Of a DNA stretch of 35,062 nt, positions 25,815-34,175 are shown in pieces. The position numbers were made by a program, and so were the translations under genes. The DNA comes from Bacteroidales bacterium. Its GTDB lineage: Bacteria; Bacteroidota; Bacteroidia; Bacteroidales; UBA932. The stretch covers positions 1 to 35,062 of the forward strand of contig JAFYTP010000081.1 of NCBI GenBank assembly GCA_017558775.1, given 5' to 3'. The notes under the pieces were generated by a model. The model was not told the origin of the DNA, made no database searches, and saw nothing but the letters and a program-made list of their open reading frames with translations. Each line of letters starts with the position of its first letter. Positions within the stretch are counted from its first letter, which is position 1.

Positions 25815-28061
25815 ATGAAACAGACCCGAACCCTTTGCCTGGCGGCCTGCCTGGCGCTGGCGCTCTCTTGTGGAGCGCCCAAGACCGACAGCACCATCGG
25901 GGCTTCCCCGGAGGTGGAACGGCGCGTGGAGAAGATCCTCGCCCAAATGACCCTGTCCGAGAAGATCGGCCAGATGAACCAGGTCTCCGCCGGAGGCGAC
26001 GTGTCCAACTACACGGACGCGCTCCGGAAAGGGCAGATCGGCTCCATCCTGAACGAGGTGGATCCGGTGAAGATCAATGAATATCAGCGTATTTGCGTGG
26101 AAGAATCCCGCTTGGGCATCCCGCTGCTGGTGGCCCGCGACGTGATCCACGGCTACCATACCGTGTTCCCGATTCCGCTGGGTCTGGCCGCGACTTTCGA
26201 CCCCGACCTGGTGGAGCAAGGTGCGCGGGTGGCCGCTTTGGAAGCGACGGCGCAGGGCGTCCGGTGGACGTTCTCGCCGATGCTGGACATCGCCCGCGAC
26301 CCGCGCTGGGGCCGCATCGCCGAGGGCAGCGGAGAAGATACCTATCTGGATACCCGGATGGCCGAGGCGATGGTCCGCGGCTATCAGGGCCGGCAGCTGG
26401 ACACCACGTCCATGGCCGCCTGCATCAAGCATTTCGTGGGCTACGGCGCCGCGGAAGGCGGCCGTGACTATAACAGCACGTATTTGACCGAGCGGCAGTT
26501 GCGCAATGTCTACCTGCCGCCGTTCCAGGCGGCCGTGGAGGCCGGCGCGATGACGCTGATGACTTCCTTCAACGACAACGACGGCGTCCCGTCCACCGGC
26601 AACACCTTCGTGGTGAAGGACGTCCTCCGCGGCGAGTGGGGCTTTGACGGCCTCGTGGTCACGGACTGGAATTCGATGGGCGAGATGATCAACCACGGAT
26701 TCGGCGTGGACCGCAAGGATGTGGCCCGGAAGGCGCTGCAGGCGGGTGTCGATATGGACATGATGACCTACGGCTTCCTGTCACACCTGGAAGAGCTGGT
26801 CAAGACCGGCGCCGTGAAGGAGTCGGACATCGACAATGCCGTCCGCAACATCCTCCGGGTGAAGGTCCGGCTGGGGCTCTTCGAGCATCCTTATGTCGAT
26901 GTGGAGGCGGGCGCTGCCGTGCAGTACGCTCCGGACCACCTGGCCTCGGCGCAGCGGTCCGCGGAGGAGTCCGCCATCCTGCTCAAGAACGACGGCGTCC
27001 TGCCCCTGAAGGCCGATGCCGTCCGCAACATCCTCGTGACCGGTCCGATGGCCGACGCCCCGCACGACCAGCTGGGCACCTGGGCCTTCGACGGGGAGAA
27101 ATCCCATACGGTCACGCCCCTGAAGGCGCTGGAAGCGCGCTTCCCGGGCAAGGTGACCTATGTCCCCGGCCTCCGGTACAGCCGTGAGAAGCGGGACGCT
27201 TTCCCGGATGTCGTCGCCGCCGCCCGCCGCGCCGATGTGGTGCTGGTGTTCCTGGGCGAGGAGGCCATCCTCTCCGGAGAGGCCCATTCCCTCGCCGACC
27301 TGAACCTGAAGGGCTCCCAGAGCGAACTGCTCGCGGCCCTGAAGGCGACCGGGAAGCCCGTCGTCGCGACGGTGATGGCCGGCCGCCCGCTCACGGTCGA
27401 ACGCGACCTTCCCAACTGCGGGGCGATGCTCTACGCGTTCCATCCCGGAACGATGGGCGGTCCCGCGCTGGCGAACCTGCTGTTCGGCGACGTGAACCCT
27501 TCCGGAAAGACGCCCATCACGTTCCTGCGGACCGTGGGTCAGGCGCCGCTGTACTACTGCCACAACATGACCGGACGTCCCTACAATGGGGAAACCCTCA
27601 TCGACGATATCGGGATGGAAGCCGGCCAGACCTCTCTGGGCAACACGTCCTATTATCTGGATTATGGCGCTTATCCGCTGTTCCCCTTCGGGTATGGTCT
27701 CAGCTATACGCAATTCACCTATTCCGATATCGCCCTGGACCGGACGTCCTACGGCGCGGACGATTGCATCACGGTATCATTGACACTGGCCAATACCGGC
27801 GAGTATGACGGTACGGAAGTGGTGCAGGTGTACGTCCGCGACCTGGTGGGTTCCATCACCCGTCCGGTGAAGGAGTTGAAAGCGTTCGAGCGCGTGTCCC
27901 TGAAGGCCGGCGAAAGCCGGAAACTGGAGCTGCAGATTCCCGTGTCCAGCCTGGCCTTCTACGGCCTGGACGGCGTGAAAAAAGTGGAGCCTGGCGACTT
28001 CCAGCTCTGGGTGGCCGGCGACAGCGCCTCCGGGGAACCGGTTCCCTTTACGGTTAAATAG
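25815..28061 (+). CDS. GH3 beta-glucosidase, periplasmic (BglX-like)
   Basis: A 748-residue exported enzyme; its signal peptide ends ALALSCGAPK, so it may also be a lipoprotein. It has the three-part GH3 layout: an N-terminal (beta/alpha)8 domain starting RVEKILAQMTLSEKIGQMNQ, with ARDVIHGYHTVFPIPLGLAATFDPDLVE and the substrate-binding KHFVGYG; the nucleophile Asp284 in GLVVTDWNSMGEM; an alpha/beta sandwich domain (SAILLKNDGVLPLK, LVFLGEEAILSGEAHS); and a C-terminal fibronectin-III-like domain (YGLSYTQFTYSD...VQVYVRDLVGSITRPVKELKAFERV). It should release glucose from the oligosaccharides imported by SusC. It lies between GH16 and GH30. Confidence 0.95.
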   Translation: MKQTRTLCLAACLALALSCGAPKTDSTIGASPEVERRVEKILAQMTLSEKIGQMNQVSAGGDVSNYTDALRKGQIGSILNEVDPVKINEYQRICVEESRLGIPLLVARDVIHGYHTVFPIPLGLAATFDPDLVEQGARVAALEATAQGVRWTFSPMLDIARDPRWGRIAEGSGEDTYLDTRMAEAMVRGYQGRQLDTTSMAACIKHFVGYGAAEGGRDYNSTYLTERQLRNVYLPPFQAAVEAGAMTLMTSFNDNDGVPSTGNTFVVKDVLRGEWGFDGLVVTDWNSMGEMINHGFGVDRKDVARKALQAGVDMDMMTYGFLSHLEELVKTGAVKESDIDNAVRNILRVKVRLGLFEHPYVDVEAGAAVQYAPDHLASAQRSAEESAILLKNDGVLPLKADAVRNILVTGPMADAPHDQLGTWAFDGEKSHTVTPLKALEARFPGKVTYVPGLRYSREKRDAFPDVVAAARRADVVLVFLGEEAILSGEAHSLADLNLKGSQSELLAALKATGKPVVATVMAGRPLTVERDLPNCGAMLYAFHPGTMGGPALANLLFGDVNPSGKTPITFLRTVGQAPLYYCHNMTGRPYNGETLIDDIGMEAGQTSLGNTSYYLDYGAYPLFPFGYGLSYTQFTYSDIALDRTSYGADDCITVSLTLANTGEYDGTEVVQVYVRDLVGSITRPVKELKAFERVSLKAGESRKLELQIPVSSLAFYGLDGVKKVEPGDFQLWVAGDSASGEPVPFTVK

Positions 28062-28076
28062 TGACAGACCAGGCCG

Positions 28077-29531
28077 ATGAAGATGTTACCCCTGATGCTT
28101 TCCGCAGCTTTGCTGCTGGGTTGCGACCGGAAGCCGGTCGACAATCCGGAACCTCCCGTGCCCGTCGATGGCCCCGTCGCCACCGTCTACACCACTTCCG
28201 TGGCCAAGGAACGGTTCGCGGAGAGTACGTTGCCCCTGGGCAAGCCGGAGGACGTGCATTTCTACAAGGTGGAGCGCAGCGGAGAGACGTTCCAGGAGGT
28301 GGACGGATTCGGCCTGGCCATCACCCAGGCCAGCTGTTACAACCTGCAAACGATGCCCGCGGAGGAGAGGACGGCCTTCCTGACGGAAATCTTCAGTCGG
28401 GAGAAGGGCCTCGGCTCTTCTCTGATCCGCGTGTGCATCGGCGGCTCCGATTTCTCGATGGACGAGTTCACCTGGTGCGACGAGCCGGGGATGGAGAATT
28501 TTGCCGTGCATGTGCTGGATGAACAATGGCTGTTTCCGGTCCTGGACCAGATCTTCAAGATCAATCCGGACGTGAAGATCATCGGCTCGCCCTGGAGCTG
28601 TCCCCGGTGGATGAAGATGTCCGACAACGGCGGTTCCTACGACAAATGGACGGCCGGCCGGTTGAATCCCGCGCATTATCAGGAATATGCCGATTATTTC
28701 GTGCGCTGGATCAAGGAGATGGAGAAGCGCGGCTATCCCATCTATGCCATCACGCTGCAGAATGAGCCTTTGAACAGGGGGAATTCCATGTCGCTGTATA
28801 TGACTTGGGAAGAGCAGCGGGATTTCATCAAGCAGGCCGTCGGACCGGCGTTCCGCACCGCGGGAATCAAGACCAAGATCCTGCTCTTCGACCACAATTA
28901 CAACTACGACGACATCGCCTCCCAGCAGGACTACCCGATCCGGATCCTGGAAGACGCGGAGGCGGCGCAGTATGTGGCGGGATCGGCCTGGCACAACTAT
29001 GGGGGAAAGGTGTCCACGTTGGACAGGATGCACAGCGCCTTCCCCGATAAGGAAATCTATTTCACGGAGGCTTCCATCGGCTCATGGGGGTATTCCTTCG
29101 ACGGCAATCTCATCGGCGATTTCCGGGACATTTTCCTGGGGACGCTGGGTCGGTATGGAAAGGGTGTCACCCTGTGGAACTTGATGCTGGATGACCAGGG
29201 GAAACCCTATCGCCCCGGGGGATGCAGCACATGTTTTGGCGCCGTGACCCTTTCCTCCACCGACCACAAGACCATCACCCGCAACAGCCACTATTACAAC
29301 GTGGCGCATTGCTCCAAGGTCTTGCAGCCGGGCGCCGTGCGGCTGGGCACCAAGGGCTATGAATCTTCCGGCCTGACGTATCAATGGTACCGCAATCCGG
29401 ACGGCTCCCAGGCGCTGTTGCTGCTCAATGAGGGTTCTTCGGATGCGATGGTGAATTTCGTGACGGACAAGTATTCAATCAGTTGCAAGGTTCCCGCCAA
29501 AGCCATCCAGTCCATCCGCTGGGAGGAGTGA
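28077..29531 (+). CDS. GH30 glycosidase lipoprotein (probable beta-1,6-glucanase or beta-glucosidase)
   Basis: A 484-residue lipoprotein (signal peptide ending LLLGCDRK). The (beta/alpha)8 domain shows GH30 landmarks: QEVDGFGLAITQASCYNL, RVCIGGSDFS, IIGSPWSCPRWMK, acid/base Glu230 in TLQNEP and nucleophile Glu331 in YFTEASIG. A C-terminal beta domain (TRNSHYYNVAHCSKVLQPGAVRLG...) is the side domain of clan GH-A GH30 enzymes. Among characterised relatives, bacterial and fungal enzymes with this layout cut beta-1,6-glucan, while others are glucocerebrosidases or beta-glycosidases. In a PUL with GH16 and GH3, beta-1,6-glucanase fits best (inference). The start is 15 nt after GH3. Confidence 0.9.
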   Translation: MKMLPLMLSAALLLGCDRKPVDNPEPPVPVDGPVATVYTTSVAKERFAESTLPLGKPEDVHFYKVERSGETFQEVDGFGLAITQASCYNLQTMPAEERTAFLTEIFSREKGLGSSLIRVCIGGSDFSMDEFTWCDEPGMENFAVHVLDEQWLFPVLDQIFKINPDVKIIGSPWSCPRWMKMSDNGGSYDKWTAGRLNPAHYQEYADYFVRWIKEMEKRGYPIYAITLQNEPLNRGNSMSLYMTWEEQRDFIKQAVGPAFRTAGIKTKILLFDHNYNYDDIASQQDYPIRILEDAEAAQYVAGSAWHNYGGKVSTLDRMHSAFPDKEIYFTEASIGSWGYSFDGNLIGDFRDIFLGTLGRYGKGVTLWNLMLDDQGKPYRPGGCSTCFGAVTLSSTDHKTITRNSHYYNVAHCSKVLQPGAVRLGTKGYESSGLTYQWYRNPDGSQALLLLNEGSSDAMVNFVTDKYSISCKVPAKAIQSIRWEE

Positions 29532-29542
29532 GAATAATTTCC

Positions 29543-29550
29543 TATCTTTA
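29543..29550 (+). promoter_or_regulatory. -7-like box before the CotH-family gene
   Basis: TATCTTTA differs from TAnnTTTG only at the last base. It lies in the 23-bp gap after GH30 and ends 4 nt before the ATG at 29555. No -33 TTG is seen. It could give this last PUL gene its own leaderless transcript. Confidence 0.35.
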
Positions 29551-29554
29551 TCGA

Positions 29555-31216
29555 ATGCGTCCGAGATTTTTTGTCCATCTTTCTCTCGTGGCTGCCCTTT
29601 TCGGGGCGGTCGCCTGCCATGAAGACCAGATCGAACCGGAGCCGGAACCCCGGCTGGAGTCCGTGTCCGTATCGGCAACCACCCTGGTCCTGGCGGCGGA
29701 GGGGAGTGTGGAGGTTCCCTTCCGGGTGGAGGATCCGGGCTATGCTTTCAATTATTCGGTGGACGATCCGAAGTGCCAGGTCCAGCTGAAGGGGAAGGAC
29801 GGGAAAACCCCGACGGAGTTCCGGATTTCCCGGATCACTCCCGGTACGACGCGTGGCACTTACACCGCCGTCCTGACGGATCTGGGGCTGGGGAAGGCTT
29901 ATTCCCGGGAGGTCCGGCTGCTGGTGGGGAACAACAACTATCTGTCAAGCGTTTCCTATATGCCGTCCGCCTACTTCGAGGTGCGCAGCGAAAAGTCGGG
30001 TGAGGAGACCCCGGTGCTGAATACCGGCCTCCCGATCGTGTATGTCGATACGAAAAACGGCTGGCAGATTACCTCCAAGACCACCTTCGTCCCCGGCACG
30101 CTCCGGATTCAGGGCGAAGGCGGATACGAAGGATTGGAAGCGGTCAATTGCGAAATCCGCGGCCGTGGGAACACGACCTGGGAGTGGCCCAAGAAACCGT
30201 ACCTGGTCAAGCTGGAGGAGAAACAAAAGATCTTCGGGATGCACAAGCACAAGCGCTGGGTGCTGCTGGCCAATTTCATGGACAGGACCCTGATGCGGAA
30301 TCTGGTGTCGATGAAGGTGGCGTCGATGACGAACCTCGACTGGACGCCCGGCTGCGTGCCGGTAGAGCTTGTCCTGAACGGGAAGCACAAGGGGTCTTAT
30401 CTCCTGATCGAGCAGGTGCGCGTGGACAACCACCGGGTGAACATCACGGAGATGACGAAGGACGACAATACCGGCGACGCCGTCACCGGCGGCTATCTGC
30501 TGGAGCTGGACTTCCACTATGACAACGAGGTGCAGTGGGGCGATCCGCACGGAGGCTGCGTGCAGTGGGGGGCCAACGGCGGCATTCCCTTCGGCGTAAA
30601 GTATCCCGACCCCGACGACCTCACCTCCCAGCAATTGACCTATATCAAGAAATACGTCTATGACACGGCGGAGGCCATTTACGGCGATAACTTCACGGAT
30701 CCGGAAAAGGGGTATGCGAAGTATATCGACGTCGATTCCTTCATCGATTACTGGATCGTTTTCGAGGTGATGGGCAATCACGAACTGGGCAATCCGGGCA
30801 GTGTGTTTATGCACAAGGACCGTGGCGGAAAACTCGTGGCGGGCCCTTGCTGGGACTTCGACTGGGGCGTGCTTTCGTTCAGGACTTCGTCGCAGGCTGA
30901 ATACGACCTGCTCAATGACAAAGCCATCTGGTACGCCCGACTGTTCCAGGATCCCGCCTTCCGGGCGAAGGTGAGGGCGCGTTTCCAGGAACTGCTGCCG
31001 GAACTGCAGAAGATTCCGGATTATATGGATGAGTGTGAGAAACTGCTCACGGAGTCAGCCAAGCTGAATTTCCAGATGTGGAATCCGGCCGACGATGCTT
31101 CGATGAACGGCTGGCAGATCATCAACGGCGACGAGAACATGACGTTCCATAACGCCATTGCGCTTCTGAAGGAAAATTATAAGAAGCGTCTGGATGTGAT
31201 TTCCAGGAAACTTTAA
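29555..31216 (+). CDS. CotH-kinase-family lipoprotein
   Basis: The 553-residue protein begins at ATG 29555 with a lipoprotein signal peptide (FGAVACHED). An Ig-like N-terminal region (SVSVSATTLVLAAEGSVEVPFRV) precedes a CotH-like domain from about residue 170: CEIRGRGNTTWEWPKKPYLVKL, FGMHKHKRWVLLANFMDRTLMRNLV, NGKHKGSYLLIEQV, GYLLELDF and, near the C-terminal side, SFIDYWIVFEVMGNHELGNPGSVFMHKD followed by AGPCWDFDWG. These are the conserved blocks of the family, including the candidate metal-binding DFDWG. CotH from Bacillus is a spore-coat protein kinase; the role of the many Bacteroidetes lipoprotein members is unknown, though they often lie in glycan loci. It ends convergently with tsaE, both stops sharing TTAA. 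Confidence 0.88.
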   Translation: MRPRFFVHLSLVAALFGAVACHEDQIEPEPEPRLESVSVSATTLVLAAEGSVEVPFRVEDPGYAFNYSVDDPKCQVQLKGKDGKTPTEFRISRITPGTTRGTYTAVLTDLGLGKAYSREVRLLVGNNNYLSSVSYMPSAYFEVRSEKSGEETPVLNTGLPIVYVDTKNGWQITSKTTFVPGTLRIQGEGGYEGLEAVNCEIRGRGNTTWEWPKKPYLVKLEEKQKIFGMHKHKRWVLLANFMDRTLMRNLVSMKVASMTNLDWTPGCVPVELVLNGKHKGSYLLIEQVRVDNHRVNITEMTKDDNTGDAVTGGYLLELDFHYDNEVQWGDPHGGCVQWGANGGIPFGVKYPDPDDLTSQQLTYIKKYVYDTAEAIYGDNFTDPEKGYAKYIDVDSFIDYWIVFEVMGNHELGNPGSVFMHKDRGGKLVAGPCWDFDWGVLSFRTSSQAEYDLLNDKAIWYARLFQDPAFRAKVRARFQELLPELQKIPDYMDECEKLLTESAKLNFQMWNPADDASMNGWQIINGDENMTFHNAIALLKENYKKRLDVISRKL

Positions 31217-31638
31217 TCCTCCCAGGCCAGCGTTCTGCTGCCGTCGGGATTCACGGTGATACGGACTTTGAGGGTCTCCTCGGGGAGGAGTTCCTCGATG
31301 TTCTCCGGCCATTCCATCAGGCACAGGCAACCGCTGTCCAGATAGTCGTACAGGCCGATGTCAAAGGCCTCCTCCAGCCTTTCAATCCGGTAGAAATCAA
31401 AGTGATACATCGGCTCGCCCGAGCCGGTGCGGTATTCATTGACAATCGCGAAGGTGGGGGAGCTCACGGCGTCCTCATTGACCCCGAGCCGCTTGCAGAT
31501 GGCGGTGGTGAAGGTCGTCTTGCCGGCGGCCATCGGCGCGTAAAAAGCGACGAGTTTCCGGTCCCCGAGGGCTTCGAGGAATTCACCGGCCGCGCGGTCC
31601 AGGTCGTTCAGGTCCTTGATATGGATTTCGTGCATCAT
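31213..31638 (-). CDS. tsaE: tRNA threonylcarbamoyladenosine biosynthesis ATPase TsaE
   Basis: TsaE supports the TsaB/TsaD complex in making t6A37 on ANN-decoding tRNAs. The 141-residue protein starts at ATG 31638 (ATG 31635 is possible). It has a P-loop (APMAAGKTTF, where the first glycine of the usual G-x4-GKT is alanine), the SSPTFAIVNEY motif, YHFDFYRI (the conserved HxDxYR block) and LMEWPENIEELLP. All but the first P-loop glycine are intact. A TATCTTTG box overlaps the space directly after the comM stop. The gene ends in a 4-bp convergent overlap with the CotH-family gene. Confidence 0.95.
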   Translation of the reverse strand: MMHEIHIKDLNDLDRAAGEFLEALGDRKLVAFYAPMAAGKTTFTTAICKRLGVNEDAVSSPTFAIVNEYRTGSGEPMYHFDFYRIERLEEAFDIGLYDYLDSGCLCLMEWPENIEELLPEETLKVRITVNPDGSRTLAWED

Positions 31639-31644
31639 CGGCTG

Positions 31645-31652
31645 CAAAGATA
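31645..31652 (-). promoter_or_regulatory. -7 box of tsaE
   Basis: TATCTTTG on the minus strand begins 1 nt after the comM stop codon and ends 6 nt before the tsaE ATG. This is the same box and spacing as at aroB and again predicts a leaderless transcript. Confidence 0.5.
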
Positions 31653-31653
31653 A

Positions 31654-33219
31654 TCATAAATCCAGAATATTCCGCCGGTCCAGGAAGCGGTAGCCGGCGG
31701 CTTCGAGCAGATGGCCGGGTTGGATTTCGGGGAGATGGGCGAGGTCGGCGATGGTCCGGGCAATCTTGATGATGCGGGTGTAGGCGCGGGCGGAAAGGCC
31801 CAGGCGGTCGATGATGCGCTCGAGGGTGGCCTTGCACTCGTCGGACAGGGGACAGAAGCGTTCCAGCATCTTGGAGGACATCTCGGCGTTCGTGAAGATG
31901 CCAGTCCCCTCGAACCGCTTCCGCTGGACCTCCCGCGCCTCCAGGACCCGCGCCGCGATGGCTTCGGAAGGCTCTCCCTTCCGGCCCTGGATAAGTGCCG
32001 ATGTCTCAACGGGATGGATCCAAAGTTGTATGTCGATGCGGTCCATGATCGGCCCGCTCAGCTTCGAGAGGTAGGCGGCTCTTTGGCCGACGGAGCAGGT
32101 GCAGCGGTCGCCCTCGCCGTAGTACCCGCAAGGGCAGGGGTTGGAGGCGGCAATGAGCATGAAGGAGGCGGGATAGACGATCTTCGCCTTCAGGCGGGAG
32201 ATGGTGACCTTGCGGTCCTCCAGCGGCCCCCGGAGGGCTTCCAGGGTCGATTTCGGGGCCTCGCAGAACTCATCGGCAAAGAGGACGCCGCCGCTGGCCA
32301 GGGACACTTCCCCCGGCAGGATGTTCTCCCCGCTTCCCCCACCCAGGATGGCGGCCTTGGAGGCCGAGATGTGCGGGGCACGGAACGGCCGTCGCCGCAT
32401 CAGGCCCAGATGGCCCGTTGTTTTACCCGCTACCGACCAGATTTTGGAGGTAATCGAGGATTCTTCCCGGGTCATCGGCGGCAGGATGCCCGCCACGGCC
32501 TTCGCCATCGAGCTTTTGCCAGAGCCCGGGGCACCAACGAAAAGAAGATTGTGGTTTCCAGCGGCTGCTATCTCCACGCCCCGTTTGGCGCTTTCCTGCC
32601 CGAGGATATCGGCAAAGTCCATATAATCGGCGGCCACGGGCCGTTCTCGCTCCTCCCGCAGGGCGGTTCCGTAGCATTCGGTATTCCAGATGAGCAGGTC
32701 TGAAGGGTCTTCCTTCTCTTCCAGGATGCGGAGCACGTCCTCCAGTGTCCGGACGCCGAATACCATCGTCTCGTCGATATCCACCGCCTCCAGGGCCGAC
32801 TTTTCTGGAAGGATGGCACCCCTGAAGCCGTTCTGGACGGCGAGCTCCACCATCGGCAGGGTCCCAGCTACGTAGCGAATGCTCCCGTCGAGGCCTAATT
32901 CGCCCATAATCAGGTACTTTTCCAGTCCGGGTAGTGACCGCTGTTCCGACGCGGCGATGATTCCGAGGGCGATGGGCAGGTCGTATCCGCTCCCTTGTTT
33001 ATGCAGGTCGGCGGGCGCCAGGTTGATGACGATCTTTTTTCCCGGAATCCGGAACCCCTTCGCCTGCAGGGCCGTCACCGTCCTTAATAGGCTCTCCTTC
33101 ACCGCGGCATCGGCCAAACCCACCAGGTGAATCCCGATCCCCAGGGTGATGTCCACCTCCACCGTCACCGGAACCGCCTCGATCCCGACGCACTTCGCTC
33201 CATGTACATATACCAGCAT
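31654..33219 (-). CDS. comM: YifB/ComM-family Mg-chelatase-like AAA+ ATPase
   Basis: A 521-residue cytoplasmic ATPase. The N-terminal ~170 residues form the ChlI/LonC-like domain (TLGIGIHLVGLADAAVKESLLRTVTAL, NLAPADLHKQGSGYDLPIALGI). The AAA+ core has Walker A GAPGSGKS (229-236), RRRPFRAPHISASKAAILGGG, the LFADEFCEAPKSTLEALRGPLED Walker B region, and a cysteine cluster (NPCPCGYYGEGDRCTC) typical of YifB. The C-terminal domain is the Mg-chelatase lid (RAYTRIIKIARTIADL). ComM proteins are helicases promoting branch migration during natural transformation; in non-competent species the role is less certain. It is followed by tsaE and preceded by ispE on the same strand. Confidence 0.94.
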   Translation of the reverse strand: MLVYVHGAKCVGIEAVPVTVEVDITLGIGIHLVGLADAAVKESLLRTVTALQAKGFRIPGKKIVINLAPADLHKQGSGYDLPIALGIIAASEQRSLPGLEKYLIMGELGLDGSIRYVAGTLPMVELAVQNGFRGAILPEKSALEAVDIDETMVFGVRTLEDVLRILEEKEDPSDLLIWNTECYGTALREERERPVAADYMDFADILGQESAKRGVEIAAAGNHNLLFVGAPGSGKSSMAKAVAGILPPMTREESSITSKIWSVAGKTTGHLGLMRRRPFRAPHISASKAAILGGGSGENILPGEVSLASGGVLFADEFCEAPKSTLEALRGPLEDRKVTISRLKAKIVYPASFMLIAASNPCPCGYYGEGDRCTCSVGQRAAYLSKLSGPIMDRIDIQLWIHPVETSALIQGRKGEPSEAIAARVLEAREVQRKRFEGTGIFTNAEMSSKMLERFCPLSDECKATLERIIDRLGLSARAYTRIIKIARTIADLAHLPEIQPGHLLEAAGYRFLDRRNILDL

Positions 33220-33282
33220 ACCGTTTTTTCCCCGAACCTACGGAGAAAGACTGGAACGGAGGGCAAGAAACGTATAAATGTG

Positions 33283-33296
33283 GCGAAATTTTTCGC
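33283..33296. repeat. Short inverted repeat upstream of comM
   Basis: GCGAAA-TT-TTTCGC is a perfect 6+6 palindrome in the 94-bp gap between the ispE stop and the comM start. The tiny centre favours a protein-binding site over an RNA hairpin. The rest of the gap has no clear -7 box. Confidence 0.3.
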
Positions 33297-33324
33297 GTTG
33301 TTTCAAAGAAACGTTAAACAACGC
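33295..33324 (-). repeat. Inverted repeat at the end of ispE
   Basis: GCGTTGTTT (33295-33303) and AAACAACGC (33316-33324) form a 9-bp perfect stem with a 12-nt loop spanning the ispE stop codon. No T run follows on the minus strand, so it is at best a weak or atypical terminator. Confidence 0.4.
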
Positions 33325-34156
33325 AACTGATGGAGAACAGCGCCGAGCCGCTGCCGGACATGGCCGCATAGACGGCGCCAGTGTCGTATAAGGTCTGCTT
33401 GATGGCCCAAAGGGACGGGTATTTCGCGAAAACCGTCGTCTCGAAATCATTGACCAGCAGTCCCTTCCATTCCTCGACGGGATGGGAGAGGACCTCGCGG
33501 AGCGGCATGGCCGGCTCCTTGGGGACGATGCCGCGGTAGGCATCGGCCGTGGACACGGAAATGGATTCCGGGACGATGATGTCGATTCGGTATCCGGACA
33601 GGTCGATGTCGAAGGGTTCGAGGATTTCCCCGCGCCCGGTCCCGATCATCGGCCGGTTGTAGATGAAGAAGGCGCAGTCGCTGCCGAGCCGGGCGGCGTA
33701 CCCTGCCAGTTCTTCGTCGGAAAGCTCCAAGCCGCCGAGCTCCGCTATCATCCTGAGTGCGAAGGCGGCATCGGCACTACCCCCACCGAGACCGGCACCG
33801 ACAGGTGAGGTCTTTTCCAAATAGATCTTCATCGGCGGCAGCTTGTACTGCTCCGCCAGCAGCCCATAGGCTTTGACCGTCAAGTCCTTCAGCGGGTCCC
33901 AATCGACCCCTTCTTTCCGGGCGATGGTGATCATCAGCTTCCCGTCGGGAGTGATCCCCTGCGCCAGCTGCTCCGCTGCATACGTCTCCTGCAGTCGTGC
34001 CGATGTCCGGCTAAAATCGTCGCCAGTAATGATTTCCAACGTGTCATGAATGCCGAGATAGGGCACAAACAAGGTCTCCAAGTCGTGATAACCGTCCTCA
34101 CGGCGACGCACGACATGGAGTCCGAAATTAAGCTTGACGTTCGGGTACGCGATCAT
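33314..34156 (-). CDS. ispE: 4-diphosphocytidyl-2-C-methyl-D-erythritol kinase
   Basis: IspE phosphorylates CDP-ME in the MEP pathway to isoprenoid precursors. The 280-residue protein is of normal length. It shows the GHMP-kinase start YPNVKLNFGLHVVRRREDGYHDLETLF, the ATP-binding glycine-rich motif PVGAGLGGGSADAAFAL, LGSDCAFFIYNRPMIGTGRGE, and a C-terminal AMSGSGSALFSI motif. I use ATG 34156 because a TATCTTTG box ends 5 nt upstream. It lies 19 nt after an unrecognised gene and upstream of comM on the same strand. Confidence 0.95.
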   Translation of the reverse strand: MIAYPNVKLNFGLHVVRRREDGYHDLETLFVPYLGIHDTLEIITGDDFSRTSARLQETYAAEQLAQGITPDGKLMITIARKEGVDWDPLKDLTVKAYGLLAEQYKLPPMKIYLEKTSPVGAGLGGGSADAAFALRMIAELGGLELSDEELAGYAARLGSDCAFFIYNRPMIGTGRGEILEPFDIDLSGYRIDIIVPESISVSTADAYRGIVPKEPAMPLREVLSHPVEEWKGLLVNDFETTVFAKYPSLWAIKQTLYDTGAVYAAMSGSGSALFSISCVV

Positions 34157-34161
34157 ACCCG

Positions 34162-34169
34162 CAAAGATA
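34162..34169 (-). promoter_or_regulatory. -7 box of ispE
   Basis: TATCTTTG on the minus strand lies in the 19-bp gap between the upstream gene and ispE and ends 5 nt before the ATG. No -33 TTG is evident. It again predicts a leaderless start. Confidence 0.5.
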
Positions 34170-34175
34170 AGAAAA

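Noticed and set aside
24549-26696. Antisense ORF (715 codons) across GH16/GH3
   Set aside because: Shadow of codon bias; spans two real genes and their junction.
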